Notes: generated by a model not told the origin, from the letters alone. 64,000 bases of DNA from Lachnospiraceae bacterium (GCA_910575035.1 CAJTDL010000004.1:1-64000); one strand, 5' to 3'. Numbered from the stretch's first letter, positions 51,528 to 60,792 are shown. A program made the numbers and translations.

Positions 51528-52469
51528 ATGGAGGGGATGGCCATTAAAATATTGGCGGTTGGTGATGCAGGGTGCATAGAAAAATTGTGGCAGGATTTAG
51601 AAGGTCTGGATACCGTGTTTGATATGCCAATCGTTATATTGGAGGATAGTGGGAACTATTATGGGTTCCTGAATGAAAAATGTACGGTGATGCAGCTGGA
51701 AGATATATTGTCATTGGATTTGAGAGAATATGAAATGATTTTCTTGTGCAGCCAATTTTGCAAGCAGTTGGAAAAAATATTGGTAGGGCTAGGAGCTGTG
51801 GAAGAAAAAATCTATAAGGATGGTATTATTTCGATTTTCTCTAGGAAAGAGAAAAACATGCAAGAACAGGAAAAACGTATCTATAACAGAGATCAATGTA
51901 GTTATGTATCGCCGTATGTATCTGTGGGGGCATTTACATATGGGATCCCCAAAGTCTATATTTTTGAACCGGATGAACGGGTTGTGATTGGCAAATTCTG
52001 TTCAATTGCAGATAATGTCTGTATTTTTGGCGGGGGAGAGCATAGGGCTGATTGGGCGACAACCTATCCATTTAATAGGATTTTTCCAGAGTTTTTTGGG
52101 ATAAAAGGCCATCCTGCGACCAAAGGTTCTGTAATAATAGGAAATGATGTATGGTTGGCAAGCGGATGCAAGATCTTGTCTGGCGTAACGATTGGAGATG
52201 GCGCAATAGTGGCAGCAAATGCATTGGTTACAAAGGACGTTCCCGCTTATTCTATAGTAGGAGGGAATCCGGCAAAAGTAATAAGATATCGGTTTAGTGA
52301 CGGGATAATAAAAAAATTTATGGAAATAAAGTGGTGGAATTGGAATTACATAGATTTGCACCAAGCAGTGCCATTGTTGCAAAGGAACCGTATCCAAGAA
52401 CTGTTTAAGTATTATGATGAACAGGTGAAAAATAAAAATATAGAAGAAAAGGAATGCGAAAGAAAGTAG
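51528..52469 (+). CDS. Hexapeptide-repeat acetyltransferase (CatB/XAT-like)
   Basis: The 313-residue protein has a 120-residue N-terminal part that I cannot assign, then a left-handed beta-helix: VVIGKFCSIADNVCIFGGGE HRADW and IGNDVWLASGCKILSGVTIG with the typical ending IVGGNPAKVIRYRF. It is like Vat/CatB xenobiotic acetyltransferases, with the catalytic His in HRADW. In a sugar locus it most likely O- or N-acetylates a sugar intermediate. The start is uncertain (51483, 51528 or 51537). Confidence 0.75.
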   Translation: MEGMAIKILAVGDAGCIEKLWQDLEGLDTVFDMPIVILEDSGNYYGFLNEKCTVMQLEDILSLDLREYEMIFLCSQFCKQLEKILVGLGAVEEKIYKDGIISIFSRKEKNMQEQEKRIYNRDQCSYVSPYVSVGAFTYGIPKVYIFEPDERVVIGKFCSIADNVCIFGGGEHRADWATTYPFNRIFPEFFGIKGHPATKGSVIIGNDVWLASGCKILSGVTIGDGAIVAANALVTKDVPAYSIVGGNPAKVIRYRFSDGIIKKFMEIKWWNWNYIDLHQAVPLLQRNRIQELFKYYDEQVKNKNIEEKECERK

Positions 52470-52477
52470 GGAAAGAG

Positions 52478-53629
52478 ATGAGATATTGTAGGAAATGCCT
52501 TCAGCCAGATACAAGGCCAGGGATTCTTTTTGATGATGGGCAGGTGTGTTTTGCATGCCGTTATGAGGAGAGTAAGGAAAAAATCAATTGGATAGAGCGT
52601 GGGAGGGAACTGCGGCAGATTGCAAGCAATGCGAAAGAAGAAAGGAAAAAAAGGGGAATCGCTTATGATTGTGTCATTGGCGTGAGCGGAGGGAAGGATA
52701 GTACGTTTCAGGCAATGTATGCCAAGGAAAAACTGGGCTTGCATCCGTTGCTTGTGAATTGCCTGCCAGATGAGATTACAGAAATTGGAAGAAAGAATTT
52801 AGATAATTTAAGCCATCTTGGGTTTGATATCATTTCGATACAGAATAACCCTAATATTGCCAAACAGCTTGCAAGAAAATCTTTTCTGGAGAAGGGGAAT
52901 ATCGTAATGGCATCAGAGTACTGCCTGTGGGCATCGGCATATATTATGGCGGATAAGTTTAATATCCCATTAATTATCCAAGGTGAGAATGCAGCATTGA
53001 CATTAGGTACGGCAGCTATCCAGGAGACAACGGGGAATGCTTATAGCGTGGTGCAGTTAGATACCCTAAAAGGAGCAAATGCGAATGATTTAATAGCCAA
53101 TGAAGGAAATCTGAAAATCGAAGATGTATATTTTTATCAAATTCCCAATATCCAAAGCATGAAGGAAAAAGGCATTCAGGCAATATTTTTGCAGTATTAT
53201 GTGAAGGAATGGTCACAAGTATATAATGCTGATTTTTCAATTGCCAGAGGGCTGTTAGGAAGGACGGAAGAAAGCTTATATAGCATCGGGAGATACCGTA
53301 GGTATACGGCGCTTGATTCCGATTTGCAGATAGTAAACCAGATGATTAAATATCTAAAATTTGGTTTTGGTTATGCAACAGATGAAGCATGTTATGATAT
53401 CCGTGAAGGCAGGTTAAGTAGGGAAGAAGCAATTTGGAATGTAACAGAGTATGATGGGAAATGCGGCGAGGAATATATTGATAGGGCATGTGAATATCTG
53501 TCGATACCGAAAAAAGAATTTTGGGCTGTAGTGGATAAATATGTAAATAAAAAACTGTTTGAAAAAGATAAGAACGGCAAATGGATGCGTAAATTTGTGG
53601 TAGGGACAGATTTTGAAGAAGATTTATAG
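52478..53629 (+). CDS. N-acetyl sugar amidotransferase (PseA/WbpG-like)
   Basis: The 383-residue protein begins MRYCRKCLQPDTRPGILFDD with a CxxC pair, followed by CFAC, and has the PP-loop ATPase motif VIGVSGGKDST. It matches the N-acetyl sugar amidotransferase family, which turns the N-acetyl group of legionaminic or pseudaminic sugars into acetamidino, using ammonia from a HisH/HisF-like partner not seen here. The start at 52478 follows GGGAAAGAG. The product may be a 7-acetamidino sugar on flagellin. Confidence 0.8.
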   Translation: MRYCRKCLQPDTRPGILFDDGQVCFACRYEESKEKINWIERGRELRQIASNAKEERKKRGIAYDCVIGVSGGKDSTFQAMYAKEKLGLHPLLVNCLPDEITEIGRKNLDNLSHLGFDIISIQNNPNIAKQLARKSFLEKGNIVMASEYCLWASAYIMADKFNIPLIIQGENAALTLGTAAIQETTGNAYSVVQLDTLKGANANDLIANEGNLKIEDVYFYQIPNIQSMKEKGIQAIFLQYYVKEWSQVYNADFSIARGLLGRTEESLYSIGRYRRYTALDSDLQIVNQMIKYLKFGFGYATDEACYDIREGRLSREEAIWNVTEYDGKCGEEYIDRACEYLSIPKKEFWAVVDKYVNKKLFEKDKNGKWMRKFVVGTDFEEDL

Positions 53630-53708
53630 ATGAGAAGACAGAGGTTTGTTTTTCCATATAAATAAAAAATTACAAGAAAGGCTCAATAGTGGGGAAGGAG
53701 GCAAAGAC

Positions 53709-54971
53709 ATGGGGAAATCAGTTGCAATCATCACTGCACGTGGGGGAAGCAAGCGCATCCCTAAGAAAAATATCCGGGATTTCTGCGGGAAGCCAATCCT
53801 GGCGTATCCGATAGAAGCAGCGCTGTCATCTGGGGTTTTTGACGAGGTCATGGTATCGACAGAGGATGTGGAAATTGCAAAGATAGCGCAAGAGTACGGT
53901 GCCAGGGTTCCGTTCCTTCGTTCTACGGAAGCTGCGGATGATTATGCTCCGACTGCAGATGTGCTTGCAGAAGTATTAGCGTGTTACCAGACGATAGGCA
54001 GTGAATTTCAATATGCCTGCTGTATTTATCCCACTGCCCCTTTTGCTACGGGAGAAAAATTAAGACACGCCATGGAATGCCTGGAAAGGGATGGGGCAGA
54101 CTCCGTTATACCTGTAACAGCTTTTTCTTTTCCGCCTATGCGAGGGTTCTGGCTGGAAGGGGGGAAGGCAAAATATGCGTTCCCGGAATTTGCCCCCAGG
54201 AGGTCGCAGGATATCCCATCCATGTACCATGACTGTGGTCAATTTTACTGTTTCCAGGTAGGGCGCTTTTTGGAAGGCAGGCAGCTTGTGACGGCGCATA
54301 CCCAGGTAATTGTAGTACCAGAAATGGAGGTGCAGGATATTGATAATGAGCAGGACTGGCGTCTTGCAGAATTAAAATACCAACTTATGAGGGAAAAGAT
54401 GGGGGGGAGGGAAGATGCTGAAACTGCCGGCCAGGTATCAGAGAAAAGGGGATGGAACGGCGAAGGGGAAGGGCATACGGTAGATGGGAAGTTTGAGGCA
54501 GCAGTACACCATTGCTTTTTAAGGGAAGCAAAATGGGGGGATATGGAACAGCTGTTTCTTTGGGCAAATGACAAAAAGGTGCGGGAAAATTCGTTTTCCA
54601 CGGCTCCAATCCCTTATGGGGAGCATCGGGATTGGTATGGAAAGAAGTTGAAGGAGGAGGGCACACAAATTTATATTTTCTGTGACGGCCATTTGGAAGT
54701 TGGCACCCTTCGCTTGGAATTTGGTACAGGAGGGGTAGAAATCAGCTACAGTATTGCACCGGAATATAGGGGGAGGGGATATGGGCGGGAACTCATATCC
54801 CTTGCGGAACAGGAAGTGCGCCGATGGATGGGGAAAAATGAGGGGGAGGGCATATCTGGGAAGGTAGTGATAAAGGCGCAGGTAAAGCCAGGGAACCAGG
54901 CATCTAAAAGAATCTTTAAGGAGGCAGGATATGAGGTGCATGCCATAGGCTATCGAAAGATACTTTGGTAA
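53709..54971 (+). CDS. pseF: PseF cytidylyltransferase fused to a GNAT acetyltransferase
   Basis: The 420-residue protein has an N-terminal cytidylyltransferase domain (1-225): AIITARGGSKRIPKKNIRDF and later DVEIAKIAQEYGARVPFLR. PseF activates pseudaminic acid as CMP-Pse. A Glu/Gly-rich linker (about 226-265) joins a GNAT domain (265-420) with YSIAPEYRGRGYGRELISLA and GNQASKRIFKEAGYEV. This resembles PseH, the UDP-sugar N-acetyltransferase of the same pathway. The fusion of two steps, PseH (third) and PseF (last), is unusual. I start at 53709 with GGAAGGAGG. A strong terminator follows. Confidence 0.85.
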   Translation: MGKSVAIITARGGSKRIPKKNIRDFCGKPILAYPIEAALSSGVFDEVMVSTEDVEIAKIAQEYGARVPFLRSTEAADDYAPTADVLAEVLACYQTIGSEFQYACCIYPTAPFATGEKLRHAMECLERDGADSVIPVTAFSFPPMRGFWLEGGKAKYAFPEFAPRRSQDIPSMYHDCGQFYCFQVGRFLEGRQLVTAHTQVIVVPEMEVQDIDNEQDWRLAELKYQLMREKMGGREDAETAGQVSEKRGWNGEGEGHTVDGKFEAAVHHCFLREAKWGDMEQLFLWANDKKVRENSFSTAPIPYGEHRDWYGKKLKEEGTQIYIFCDGHLEVGTLRLEFGTGGVEISYSIAPEYRGRGYGRELISLAEQEVRRWMGKNEGEGISGKVVIKAQVKPGNQASKRIFKEAGYEVHAIGYRKILW

Positions 54972-54986
54972 AGTTGGTAGTTCAGG

Positions 54987-55033
54987 GAAAAGCCCACAGA
55001 ACCAGTAAAAATGCTGGATTTGTGGGCTTTTCC
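54987..55033 (+). terminator. Terminator, second copy of the repeated hairpin
   Basis: AAAAGCCCACAGAACC and its partner GGATTTGTGGGCTTTT flank AGTAAAAATGCT. It differs from the hairpin at 42467-42512 at about five positions and lies 15 bp after the pseF stop codon. The next 200 bp contain no gene that I can support. Confidence 0.9.
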
Positions 55034-55214
55034 TTTATGGCCCCTGCATTTCTGATATTCTAGGTTAACTTCAGCAAATAATTGGCCATAACGAAAGATG
55101 CCTTCAATATCGTTCTCACCGCCGGCACAAATTTCATCTTTGCCAAAAAACAGCTTTTTTGATTCGCAGCCAAGGCCTAGTCCAAAGGTTTATAGAAGCG
55201 TATTTTCTGTTATC

Positions 55215-55263
55215 TTGACTTATAGGTAACTTGTTGCTATAATTAAATGCGTAACTAGTTGCT
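55215..55263 (+). promoter_or_regulatory. marR promoter with twin operator repeats
   Basis: TTGACT (55215) and TATAAT (55238) are 17 bp apart. The direct repeats GTAACTTGTTGCT (55225-55237) and GTAACTAGTTGCT (55251-55263) lie on the spacer and just after the start site, 26 bp apart. Each has a dyad core (AACTAGTT). They fit binding of the MarR protein encoded downstream. Confidence 0.75.
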
Positions 55264-55278
55264 TATAAGGAGGATTCT

Positions 55279-55782
55279 ATGAAATTCGGTGATTTGGCTG
55301 CACGGTTTTCGGATACTACAGAAAACCAAAGAAAGGCTATTTTCAGTACATTATTTATTACGGGGAATAAGCTGCAAACACTTTTTGATAACCATATCCC
55401 AAAGGTATCGTTAAAGCAGTTTATGCTATTGTCAATCGTCAGGCAATCAAAAGAGCCGCTGACATTTACACAATTAGGGCATTCACTGGGGTGTTCAAGG
55501 CAAAACATTAAAAAATTAGCGGATGTCCTGGAGAAAAAGGGCTTTATTACTATTCAGCAAAGTCCCCTTGATACCAGGGCTATGTGTATTTGTCCCACAG
55601 AAAAAGTGAACAGCTATTTTCAAAATGAGTTTTTGGAATACCAGGAGGAGTTGAAATATCTTTTTGAAGTTTATACGGAGGAAGAAATTGAAACGCTTTT
55701 TACTTTATTGTCAAGGCTTTATGCAGGGATAGAAAATTTGGAAAAGAGGATTTTAGAAGATGAAGACCGTAGTCATTTATAA
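55279..55782 (+). CDS. MarR-family regulator
   Basis: The 167-residue protein has a winged helix: LTFTQLGHSLGCSRQNIKKL ADVLEKKGFI and the wing SPLDTRAMCI. It ends in a helical dimerisation tail. Its reading frame overlaps the flavodoxin gene by 23 bp, so the two are co-translated, and twin repeats in its promoter support autoregulation. The ligand may be a redox or drug signal; this is inference. Confidence 0.88.
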   Translation: MKFGDLAARFSDTTENQRKAIFSTLFITGNKLQTLFDNHIPKVSLKQFMLLSIVRQSKEPLTFTQLGHSLGCSRQNIKKLADVLEKKGFITIQQSPLDTRAMCICPTEKVNSYFQNEFLEYQEELKYLFEVYTEEEIETLFTLLSRLYAGIENLEKRILEDEDRSHL

Positions 55783-56281
55783 TTCACAGACAGGATTTAC
55801 AAAGAGGTATGCAGAGTGGATTGCAGAAGCAGCAGGAGCTGATTGCCTTGCATTATCTGCGGCAAAAAGAAAAAATTTGGATATATATGAGGCGATTGTC
55901 TTTGGAGGTTGGGCATGTGCAGGCAGTATCAGCAAACTTGGTTGGTTTAAAGGCCATATGGATCAATGGGCGGATAAGAAACTGGCTGTGTTCTGTGTTG
56001 GTGGAAGCCCAATAGAGAATCCGGAAATTGAACAGTTTCTCAAAAAAAGTGCAAAAGAATATGGATTAAAAAAGGTAGACACATTTTATTGCCCGGGTGG
56101 ATTTAACTATGAAAAAATGCCTGTTGCGTCAAAACTTATGATGAAAATGTTTGTAAAAATGCTGAAAGCCAAAAAAAATAAAACAGAAACAGAGCGGGAA
56201 ATGGTAAAGATGATTTCTGCGTCTTATGATATTACAGATAAAAAATATATTGAACCTATTTTAGAATGTCTGAAAAAATAG
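55760..56281 (+). CDS. Flavodoxin-domain protein
   Basis: The 173-residue protein starts TVVIYNSQTGFTKRYAEWIA, the FMN-phosphate loop of flavodoxins, with FGGWACAGSISKLGWFKGHM and AVFCVGGSPIENP. It is similar to Flavodoxin_5/HemG-type proteins. It probably transfers electrons under stress and is co-regulated with the overlapping marR gene. Confidence 0.85.
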   Translation: MKTVVIYNSQTGFTKRYAEWIAEAAGADCLALSAAKRKNLDIYEAIVFGGWACAGSISKLGWFKGHMDQWADKKLAVFCVGGSPIENPEIEQFLKKSAKEYGLKKVDTFYCPGGFNYEKMPVASKLMMKMFVKMLKAKKNKTETEREMVKMISASYDITDKKYIEPILECLKK

Positions 56282-56462
56282 GTATTAGTCAGTTCTGTTT
56301 GTTTTTGTAAGTTTTAATATAAATCGGGCAGGTGGGGCGGAGGGCATTATGGGCGAAAGGGCAACCGTCACATAAATAAAATCTCTCTTTTCCGTGCAGA
56401 GAATGAGAGGATAAAAAATGGATGGGAATATATACTAAGAAATGTCAGGAGGATTGCTTGTT

Positions 56463-57332
56463 ATGGAATGGATGGATAGATTAAATGATGCAATAAGTTA
56501 TATTGAGGAACATTTGACAGAGGAAATTGACTATGGGAAACTGGGGCAGATTGCCTGCTGTTCTTCTTATCATTTCCAGAGAATGTTTACGTATATGGCG
56601 GGGATTCCCTTATCCGAATATATCCGCAGGAGGAAAATGTCGCTTGCCGCCGTAGATTTACAGGGCAAAAATATGAAAATTATTGATGTGGCGGGAAAAT
56701 ATGGATACAATTCTCCTACTGCATTTAACAGGGCGTTTCAGTCTGTCCACGGAATCGCCCCGTCTGCCGTAAAAAATGGGGGCGTATCCGTAAAATCCTT
56801 TCCGCCGATCCTGTTTAAAATTACAGTCAAAGGAGTGGAAGAAATGAATTACCGAGTGGAAACAAAAGATTCTTTCCGTATTGTAGGCGTATCCGTACCC
56901 CTGCAAAAGGATATTGAGAAAAATTTTACAGCCATACCCATGAAGTGGCAGGAACTATCTATGGACGGGACATTGCAGAGATTGGCTGGCATGATGGACA
57001 CGCCGCCTATGGGAGTGCTTGGCATCAGCACCTGTAATGACACCGAACCATGGAGATACTATATTGCAGTATCTACTTCACAAGAAAAGAATGGATTTGA
57101 AGAATATATTGTACCGGCGGCTACCTGGGCAATATTTTCTGGAGAGGGCACAAATCAATCAATCCAGGAATTGGAGCGGCGGATTGTAACAGAATGGCTC
57201 CCAGCTTCGGGATATGAGTATGGGAATGCTCCCGATGTTGAGGTCTATTTAAATCCAGACCCGCAAAATGCACAATATGAAGTATGGATCCCTGTAACCC
57301 CAAGGGTTTTGCCAGACAAACAGTGTAAGTAA
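56463..57332 (+). CDS. AraC-family regulator with GyrI-like effector domain
   Basis: The 289-residue protein has its AraC DNA-binding domain at the N-terminus (IDYGKLGQIACCSSYHFQRM, IIDVAGKYGYNSPTAFNRAF) and a GyrI-like small-molecule domain from about residue 125 (MNYRVETKDSFRIVGVSVPL). This order is that of BltR/Rob-type drug-responsive regulators. The start at 56463 has AGGAGG nine bases upstream. A terminator lies downstream and no obvious target adjoins. Confidence 0.88.
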   Translation: MEWMDRLNDAISYIEEHLTEEIDYGKLGQIACCSSYHFQRMFTYMAGIPLSEYIRRRKMSLAAVDLQGKNMKIIDVAGKYGYNSPTAFNRAFQSVHGIAPSAVKNGGVSVKSFPPILFKITVKGVEEMNYRVETKDSFRIVGVSVPLQKDIEKNFTAIPMKWQELSMDGTLQRLAGMMDTPPMGVLGISTCNDTEPWRYYIAVSTSQEKNGFEEYIVPAATWAIFSGEGTNQSIQELERRIVTEWLPASGYEYGNAPDVEVYLNPDPQNAQYEVWIPVTPRVLPDKQCK

Positions 57333-57384
57333 ATGGCCTGAATAGTCTCATTGGCTGCCGAACCATCATAACTCGGATTGCCGG

Positions 57385-57424
57385 AATCCTGGAAAGGCTA
57401 GGGTTTTAGCCTTTCCAGGATTTT
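57385..57424 (+). terminator. Terminator with long perfect stem
   Basis: AATCCTGGAAAGGCT pairs with AGCCTTTCCAGGATT around GGGTTTT-type loop sequence, followed by TT. It ends the AraC/GyrI gene. Confidence 0.85.
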
Positions 57425-57458
57425 GGCATTTCGGTATAGCCAGAATTTTCAGCCATGT

Positions 57459-57704
57459 CTATACAGTTCCTTCAACAACAGACTTGCTGCCAATTTTGAG
57501 TCCTTGTACGCCAATGTTTTTCTTGTTGAAGCAAAAACGCAGCATATACTGTTTTTCAATCTGATAGCCGTTCAGATAGCCGATGACCTGCTGTCCTCTG
57601 CCAGGCAGAAGGTAAGCGCGTGCAATGTGGCGGTTTCCCATAAATGCACAATGGGGAAATCGCACGGCAAATATCGAAAAAGTTCTTTGTTTTTCTATTG
57701 ACAT
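57459..57704 (-). CDS. Uncertain short frame, possibly a fragment
   Basis: An 81-codon frame (MSIEKQRTFSIFAVRFPHCA ... KIGSKSVVEGTV) with a weak AGGAAAT ribosome site. I recognise no family and see no membrane segment. The composition is reasonable for coding but length and isolation make a remnant or a chance frame as likely. It is the only candidate in the 860 bp between the AraC/GyrI and XRE genes. Confidence 0.3.
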   Translation of the reverse strand: MSIEKQRTFSIFAVRFPHCAFMGNRHIARAYLLPGRGQQVIGYLNGYQIEKQYMLRFCFNKKNIGVQGLKIGSKSVVEGTV

Positions 57705-57850
57705 TTCCAGATTTCCTATTATAATAGATTTTGTGTTTAGAAATATTAAACGGAAAATATATTATTTGTTTTATTTATCAAGCATTTTTGGGCTATGTTA
57801 GGCAGAGGATGTTTGAGGGTTAGGCAATAACGCGGATAGAGCCTGTTTTT

Positions 57851-58112
57851 TTCTGTATTTATACAGAATAGGGACAAAGTGGGCCGCAGGCATTTATGGT
57901 GGAAAGGGTTCCTGTCTGTTACGTTATTGTAAACAGTGGGATTAATTTAGCTGTTAGGCGTGAATGGGAAAACGGCTTATAATTGTTATGCTGTTGTAAA
58001 CAGTGAGGTTACTCTGGTTGTTATGCCTTTATGGAAAATGTTTTGCGCCTGTTGCGCCAGGCAGGTTATCAGGCTTTTATGGATAGTGTTTTGCGCCTGT
58101 TGCGCCAGGCAG
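57851..58112 (+). promoter_or_regulatory. Repeat-rich control region of the polyamine operon
   Basis: TTCTGTAT-TT-ATACAGAA (57851-57868) is an 18-bp dyad. TTGTAAACAGTG occurs at 57927 and 57994, the latter within CTGTTGTAAACAG. A 26-bp sequence (TGTTTTGCGCCTGTTGCG, then CCAGGCAG) is repeated exactly at 58039-58064 and 58087-58112, a 48-bp period. The gap before the XRE start is otherwise non-coding. Such repeats suggest several binding sites for the XRE-cupin protein. Confidence 0.65.
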
Positions 58113-58192
58113 ATGGCCAGGTATTTATACAGGATGGTTTGTGGGGGAACGCAGGCTGCCGACTGTGTTTCAGAAAAGAAAGGATGGTATCT

Positions 58193-58732
58193 ATGGATAT
58201 TGGACATCGTATGAAGGAGCTGCGTATTCAGTATGGACTGACCCAGCAGGAGCTGGCTGACCGCAGTGAGCTCTCCAAGGGATTTATTTCCCAGTTGGAG
58301 CGCAACCTTACCTCTCCTTCCGTAAGTACGCTTTTGGATATTATCCAATGTTTGGGCACGACCCCAGCAGAGTTTTTTACGGATCAGGAGCCAGAACAGA
58401 TTGTGTTCCGGCAGGAAGATTATTTTGAAAAGGAAAATGAGGAATTGTGCCACAAGGTGGAATGGGTGATCCCAAATGCCCAGAAGAACGTTATGGAGCC
58501 GGTGCGGATGACGCTGCAGGCCAATGGGGCGTCAGAGGTCTATCTGCCCCATGAAACGGAGGAGTTTGGGTATGTGCTGAAGGGAGCCATACGGCTTTTT
58601 TACGGAACTTCATCCTATGTGGTGAGGGCAGGGGAGTCCTTTTATTTTAAGGCGGGGAAGAAGCACCATATTGAGAACAATGGAAGCAGGGAAGCTGTGG
58701 TCTTGTGGATATCCGCCCCGCCGAGCTTTTGA
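58193..58732 (+). CDS. XRE-family regulator with cupin domain (PuuR-like)
   Basis: The 179-residue protein has an N-terminal helix-turn-helix: RMKELRIQYGLTQQELADRS with LSKGFISQLERNLTSPSVST. The C-terminal cupin contains EVYLPHETEEFGYVLKGAIR and GESFYFKAGKKHHIENN. It resembles PuuR-type regulators of polyamine genes. It precedes potABCD and probably regulates it. The start at 58193 has AAAGGATGG; the longer open frame crosses the direct repeats and is not coding. Ligand likely putrescine or spermidine; inferred from context. Confidence 0.85.
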   Translation: MDIGHRMKELRIQYGLTQQELADRSELSKGFISQLERNLTSPSVSTLLDIIQCLGTTPAEFFTDQEPEQIVFRQEDYFEKENEELCHKVEWVIPNAQKNVMEPVRMTLQANGASEVYLPHETEEFGYVLKGAIRLFYGTSSYVVRAGESFYFKAGKKHHIENNGSREAVVLWISAPPSF

Positions 58733-58734
58733 CG

Positions 58735-58818
58735 GATTGGTTTCAGATGGCGATTGGTTTCAGATAGCGATTGGTTCCAGACGGCGATGGTTTTCAAATG
58801 GTGATGGATTTCAAATGA
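58735..58818 (+). repeat. Five-unit 17-bp tandem repeat between regulator and potA
   Basis: Units start at 58735, 58752, 58769, 58786 and 58803: GATTGGTTTCAGATGGC, then close variants, drifting to GATGGATTTCAAATGA. The 17-bp period is not a multiple of three and there is no coding frame, so it is a regulatory or slippage-prone array. It begins just after the XRE stop codon. Confidence 0.85.
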
Positions 58819-58904
58819 TTGGGCAAACGCCTTTTGGGTGGGAGGGAATTAAAAGGGCTTTACGATAGAATATTCCGGGAAGTCCGGGTTAGGAGGATAG
58901 TGCG

Positions 58905-59978
58905 ATGAGCAAACGGCTGATAGATTTACAGCATATTACCAAGTCCTACGATAAGCAGATGGTCTTGGATGACTTAAATTTATATATTCGGGAGAATGAA
59001 TTTTTAACGCTGTTGGGCCCGTCAGGCTGTGGCAAGACTACTACGCTGCGGATTATTGGGGGCTTTGAGATGCCGGATGCAGGCAATGTGATTTTTGATG
59101 GGAAGGACATTACGGGCCTTGCGCCAAACGAGCGGCAGGTGAATACGGTATTTCAGAAGTACGCCTTATTTCCCCATATGTCCATTGCGGAAAACATCGC
59201 CTTTGGCCTCAAGATCCGCAAAAAGAGCAAATCTTATATCAATGATAAAATTAAATATGCCCTAAAGCTGGTGAACCTGGATGGGTTTGAGAAGCGGAGC
59301 GTGGATTCTTTAAGCGGCGGGCAGCAGCAGCGGATTGCCATAGCCCGCGCTATTGTGAACGAGCCTAAGGTGCTGCTTTTGGATGAGCCTTTGGGTGCAT
59401 TGGACCTAAAGCTGCGCCAGGATATGCAGTATGAGCTGATCCGCCTGAAAAATGAGCTTGGCATTACCTTTATCTATGTGACCCATGACCAGGAAGAGGC
59501 TTTGACCATGTCAGATACCATTGTGGTAATGAACCAGGGCTATATACAGCAGATTGGCACGCCAGAGGATATTTACAATGAGCCGACCAATGCCTTTGTG
59601 GCGGATTTTATTGGTGAGAGCAATATTATTGACGGCACGATGCTCGAAGACCGCCTGGTGGAAGTGCTGGGGGTGAAATTCCCCTGCGTAGACGAAGGTT
59701 TTGGCAAAAACCGCCCGGTGGATGTGGTGATCCGCCCGGAAGATGTGGAATTGGTTGCCCCGGAACAGGGAGTTATGGAGGGGGACGTCACGTCATTGAT
59801 TTTTAAAGGGGTCCATTGGGAAATAGATGTGATGGCCAACGGTTATGAATGGATGGTGCAGACGACCCAGATGCACCCAGTAGGAGCCCATGTGGGCATC
59901 CGCGTAGCCCCCTTTAACATACAGATTATGAATAAGCCAGAATCCAGTGATGAAAGGGCGGTGGAAATAGATGCGTAA
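58905..59978 (+). CDS. potA: Spermidine/putrescine ABC transporter ATP-binding protein
   Basis: The 357-residue ABC ATPase shows Walker [10 protein letters not shown], the Q-loop, signature [14 protein letters not shown], Walker [13 protein letters not shown] and switch [10 protein letters not shown]. The C-terminal TOBE domain ([11 protein letters not shown]) is present. It drives polyamine uptake with PotB and PotC. Ribosome site AGGAGG. It overlaps potB by eight bases. Confidence 0.95.
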   Translation: MSKRLIDLQHITKSYDKQMVLDDLNLYIRENEFLTLLGPSGCGKTTTLRIIGGFEMPDAGNVIFDGKDITGLAPNERQVNTVFQKYALFPHMSIAENIAFGLKIRKKSKSYINDKIKYALKLVNLDGFEKRSVDSLSGGQQQRIAIARAIVNEPKVLLLDEPLGALDLKLRQDMQYELIRLKNELGITFIYVTHDQEEALTMSDTIVVMNQGYIQQIGTPEDIYNEPTNAFVADFIGESNIIDGTMLEDRLVEVLGVKFPCVDEGFGKNRPVDVVIRPEDVELVAPEQGVMEGDVTSLIFKGVHWEIDVMANGYEWMVQTTQMHPVGAHVGIRVAPFNIQIMNKPESSDERAVEIDA

Positions 59979-60792
59979 TTTAAAACGCCAGCTTTTGGCA
60001 GGGCCATACCTGATATGGATGGTGGGCTTTGTCTTGCTGCCAGTGGGGATGATCCTGTATTACGCCCTTACCACTACCAGCGGGCAGTTTACAACGTTTA
60101 ACATTACCTCAATCACAGCCTCCGTCCACCTTAAGGCATTGTTCCTGTCTTTGAAGCTGGCGCTGGCCTGTACGCTGATTTGCCTTGGGCTGTCCTATCC
60201 CCTTGCCATGATACTGAATAACATGAATGGGAAGCGCCATGGGCTGATTGTGTTTATTTTTATCCTGCCAATGTGGATGAATTTTATGCTGCGTATCCTT
60301 GCTTGGAAAATGCTGCTTTCCAACAACGGCGTAATCAATACGGTGTTGGGGTATTTTGGGCTGCCAGGCTTGGATGTGCTGAATACACCTTCTGCGGTGG
60401 TATTCTGCATGGTCTATGATTTTTTGCCTTTTATGATACTTCCAATCTACAATGCCATGTCCCGGATAGAAAAGGATGTGATTGAGGCGGCGAAGGATTT
60501 GGGGGCAGGGAGCCTGACGGTTTTTTTTAAGGTCATACTCCCCCTTACCATGTCTGGGGTTGTAAGCGGGATTATTATGGTCTTTGTTCCGGCATTGACG
60601 TCTTTTGCCATATCTGACCTGCTGGGAGGCGGGAAGGTTCTTTTGATCGGGAATGTGATCGAGCAGGCCTTTATGCAGGAATACAACTGGAACTTAGGCT
60701 CTGGGCTGTCCTTAGTGCTGATGGTATTTGTGATTGTGAGTATGGCGCTGATGAATTCCCATGGAGAGGAAGGGGGGGCTGGCATATGCTGA
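59971..60792 (+). CDS. potB: Spermidine/putrescine ABC transporter permease PotB
   Basis: The 273-residue protein has six membrane helices and the EAA loop [20 protein letters not shown]. The start [20 protein letters not shown] and the final helices match PotB. It overlaps potA and, by seven bases, potC, so the operon is translationally coupled. Confidence 0.93.
   Translation: MRNLKRQLLAGPYLIWMVGFVLLPVGMILYYALTTTSGQFTTFNITSITASVHLKALFLSLKLALACTLICLGLSYPLAMILNNMNGKRHGLIVFIFILPMWMNFMLRILAWKMLLSNNGVINTVLGYFGLPGLDVLNTPSAVVFCMVYDFLPFMILPIYNAMSRIEKDVIEAAKDLGAGSLTVFFKVILPLTMSGVVSGIIMVFVPALTSFAISDLLGGGKVLLIGNVIEQAFMQEYNWNLGSGLSLVLMVFVIVSMALMNSHGEEGGAGIC

Noticed and set aside
58031-58192. N-terminal extension of the XRE regulator
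   Set aside because: It crosses the exact 26-bp direct repeats and has no ribosome site; the ATG at 58193 matches the family start.
58735-58818. CRISPR array
   Set aside because: The 17-bp units are contiguous with no spacers and no cas genes are present; it is a tandem repeat.
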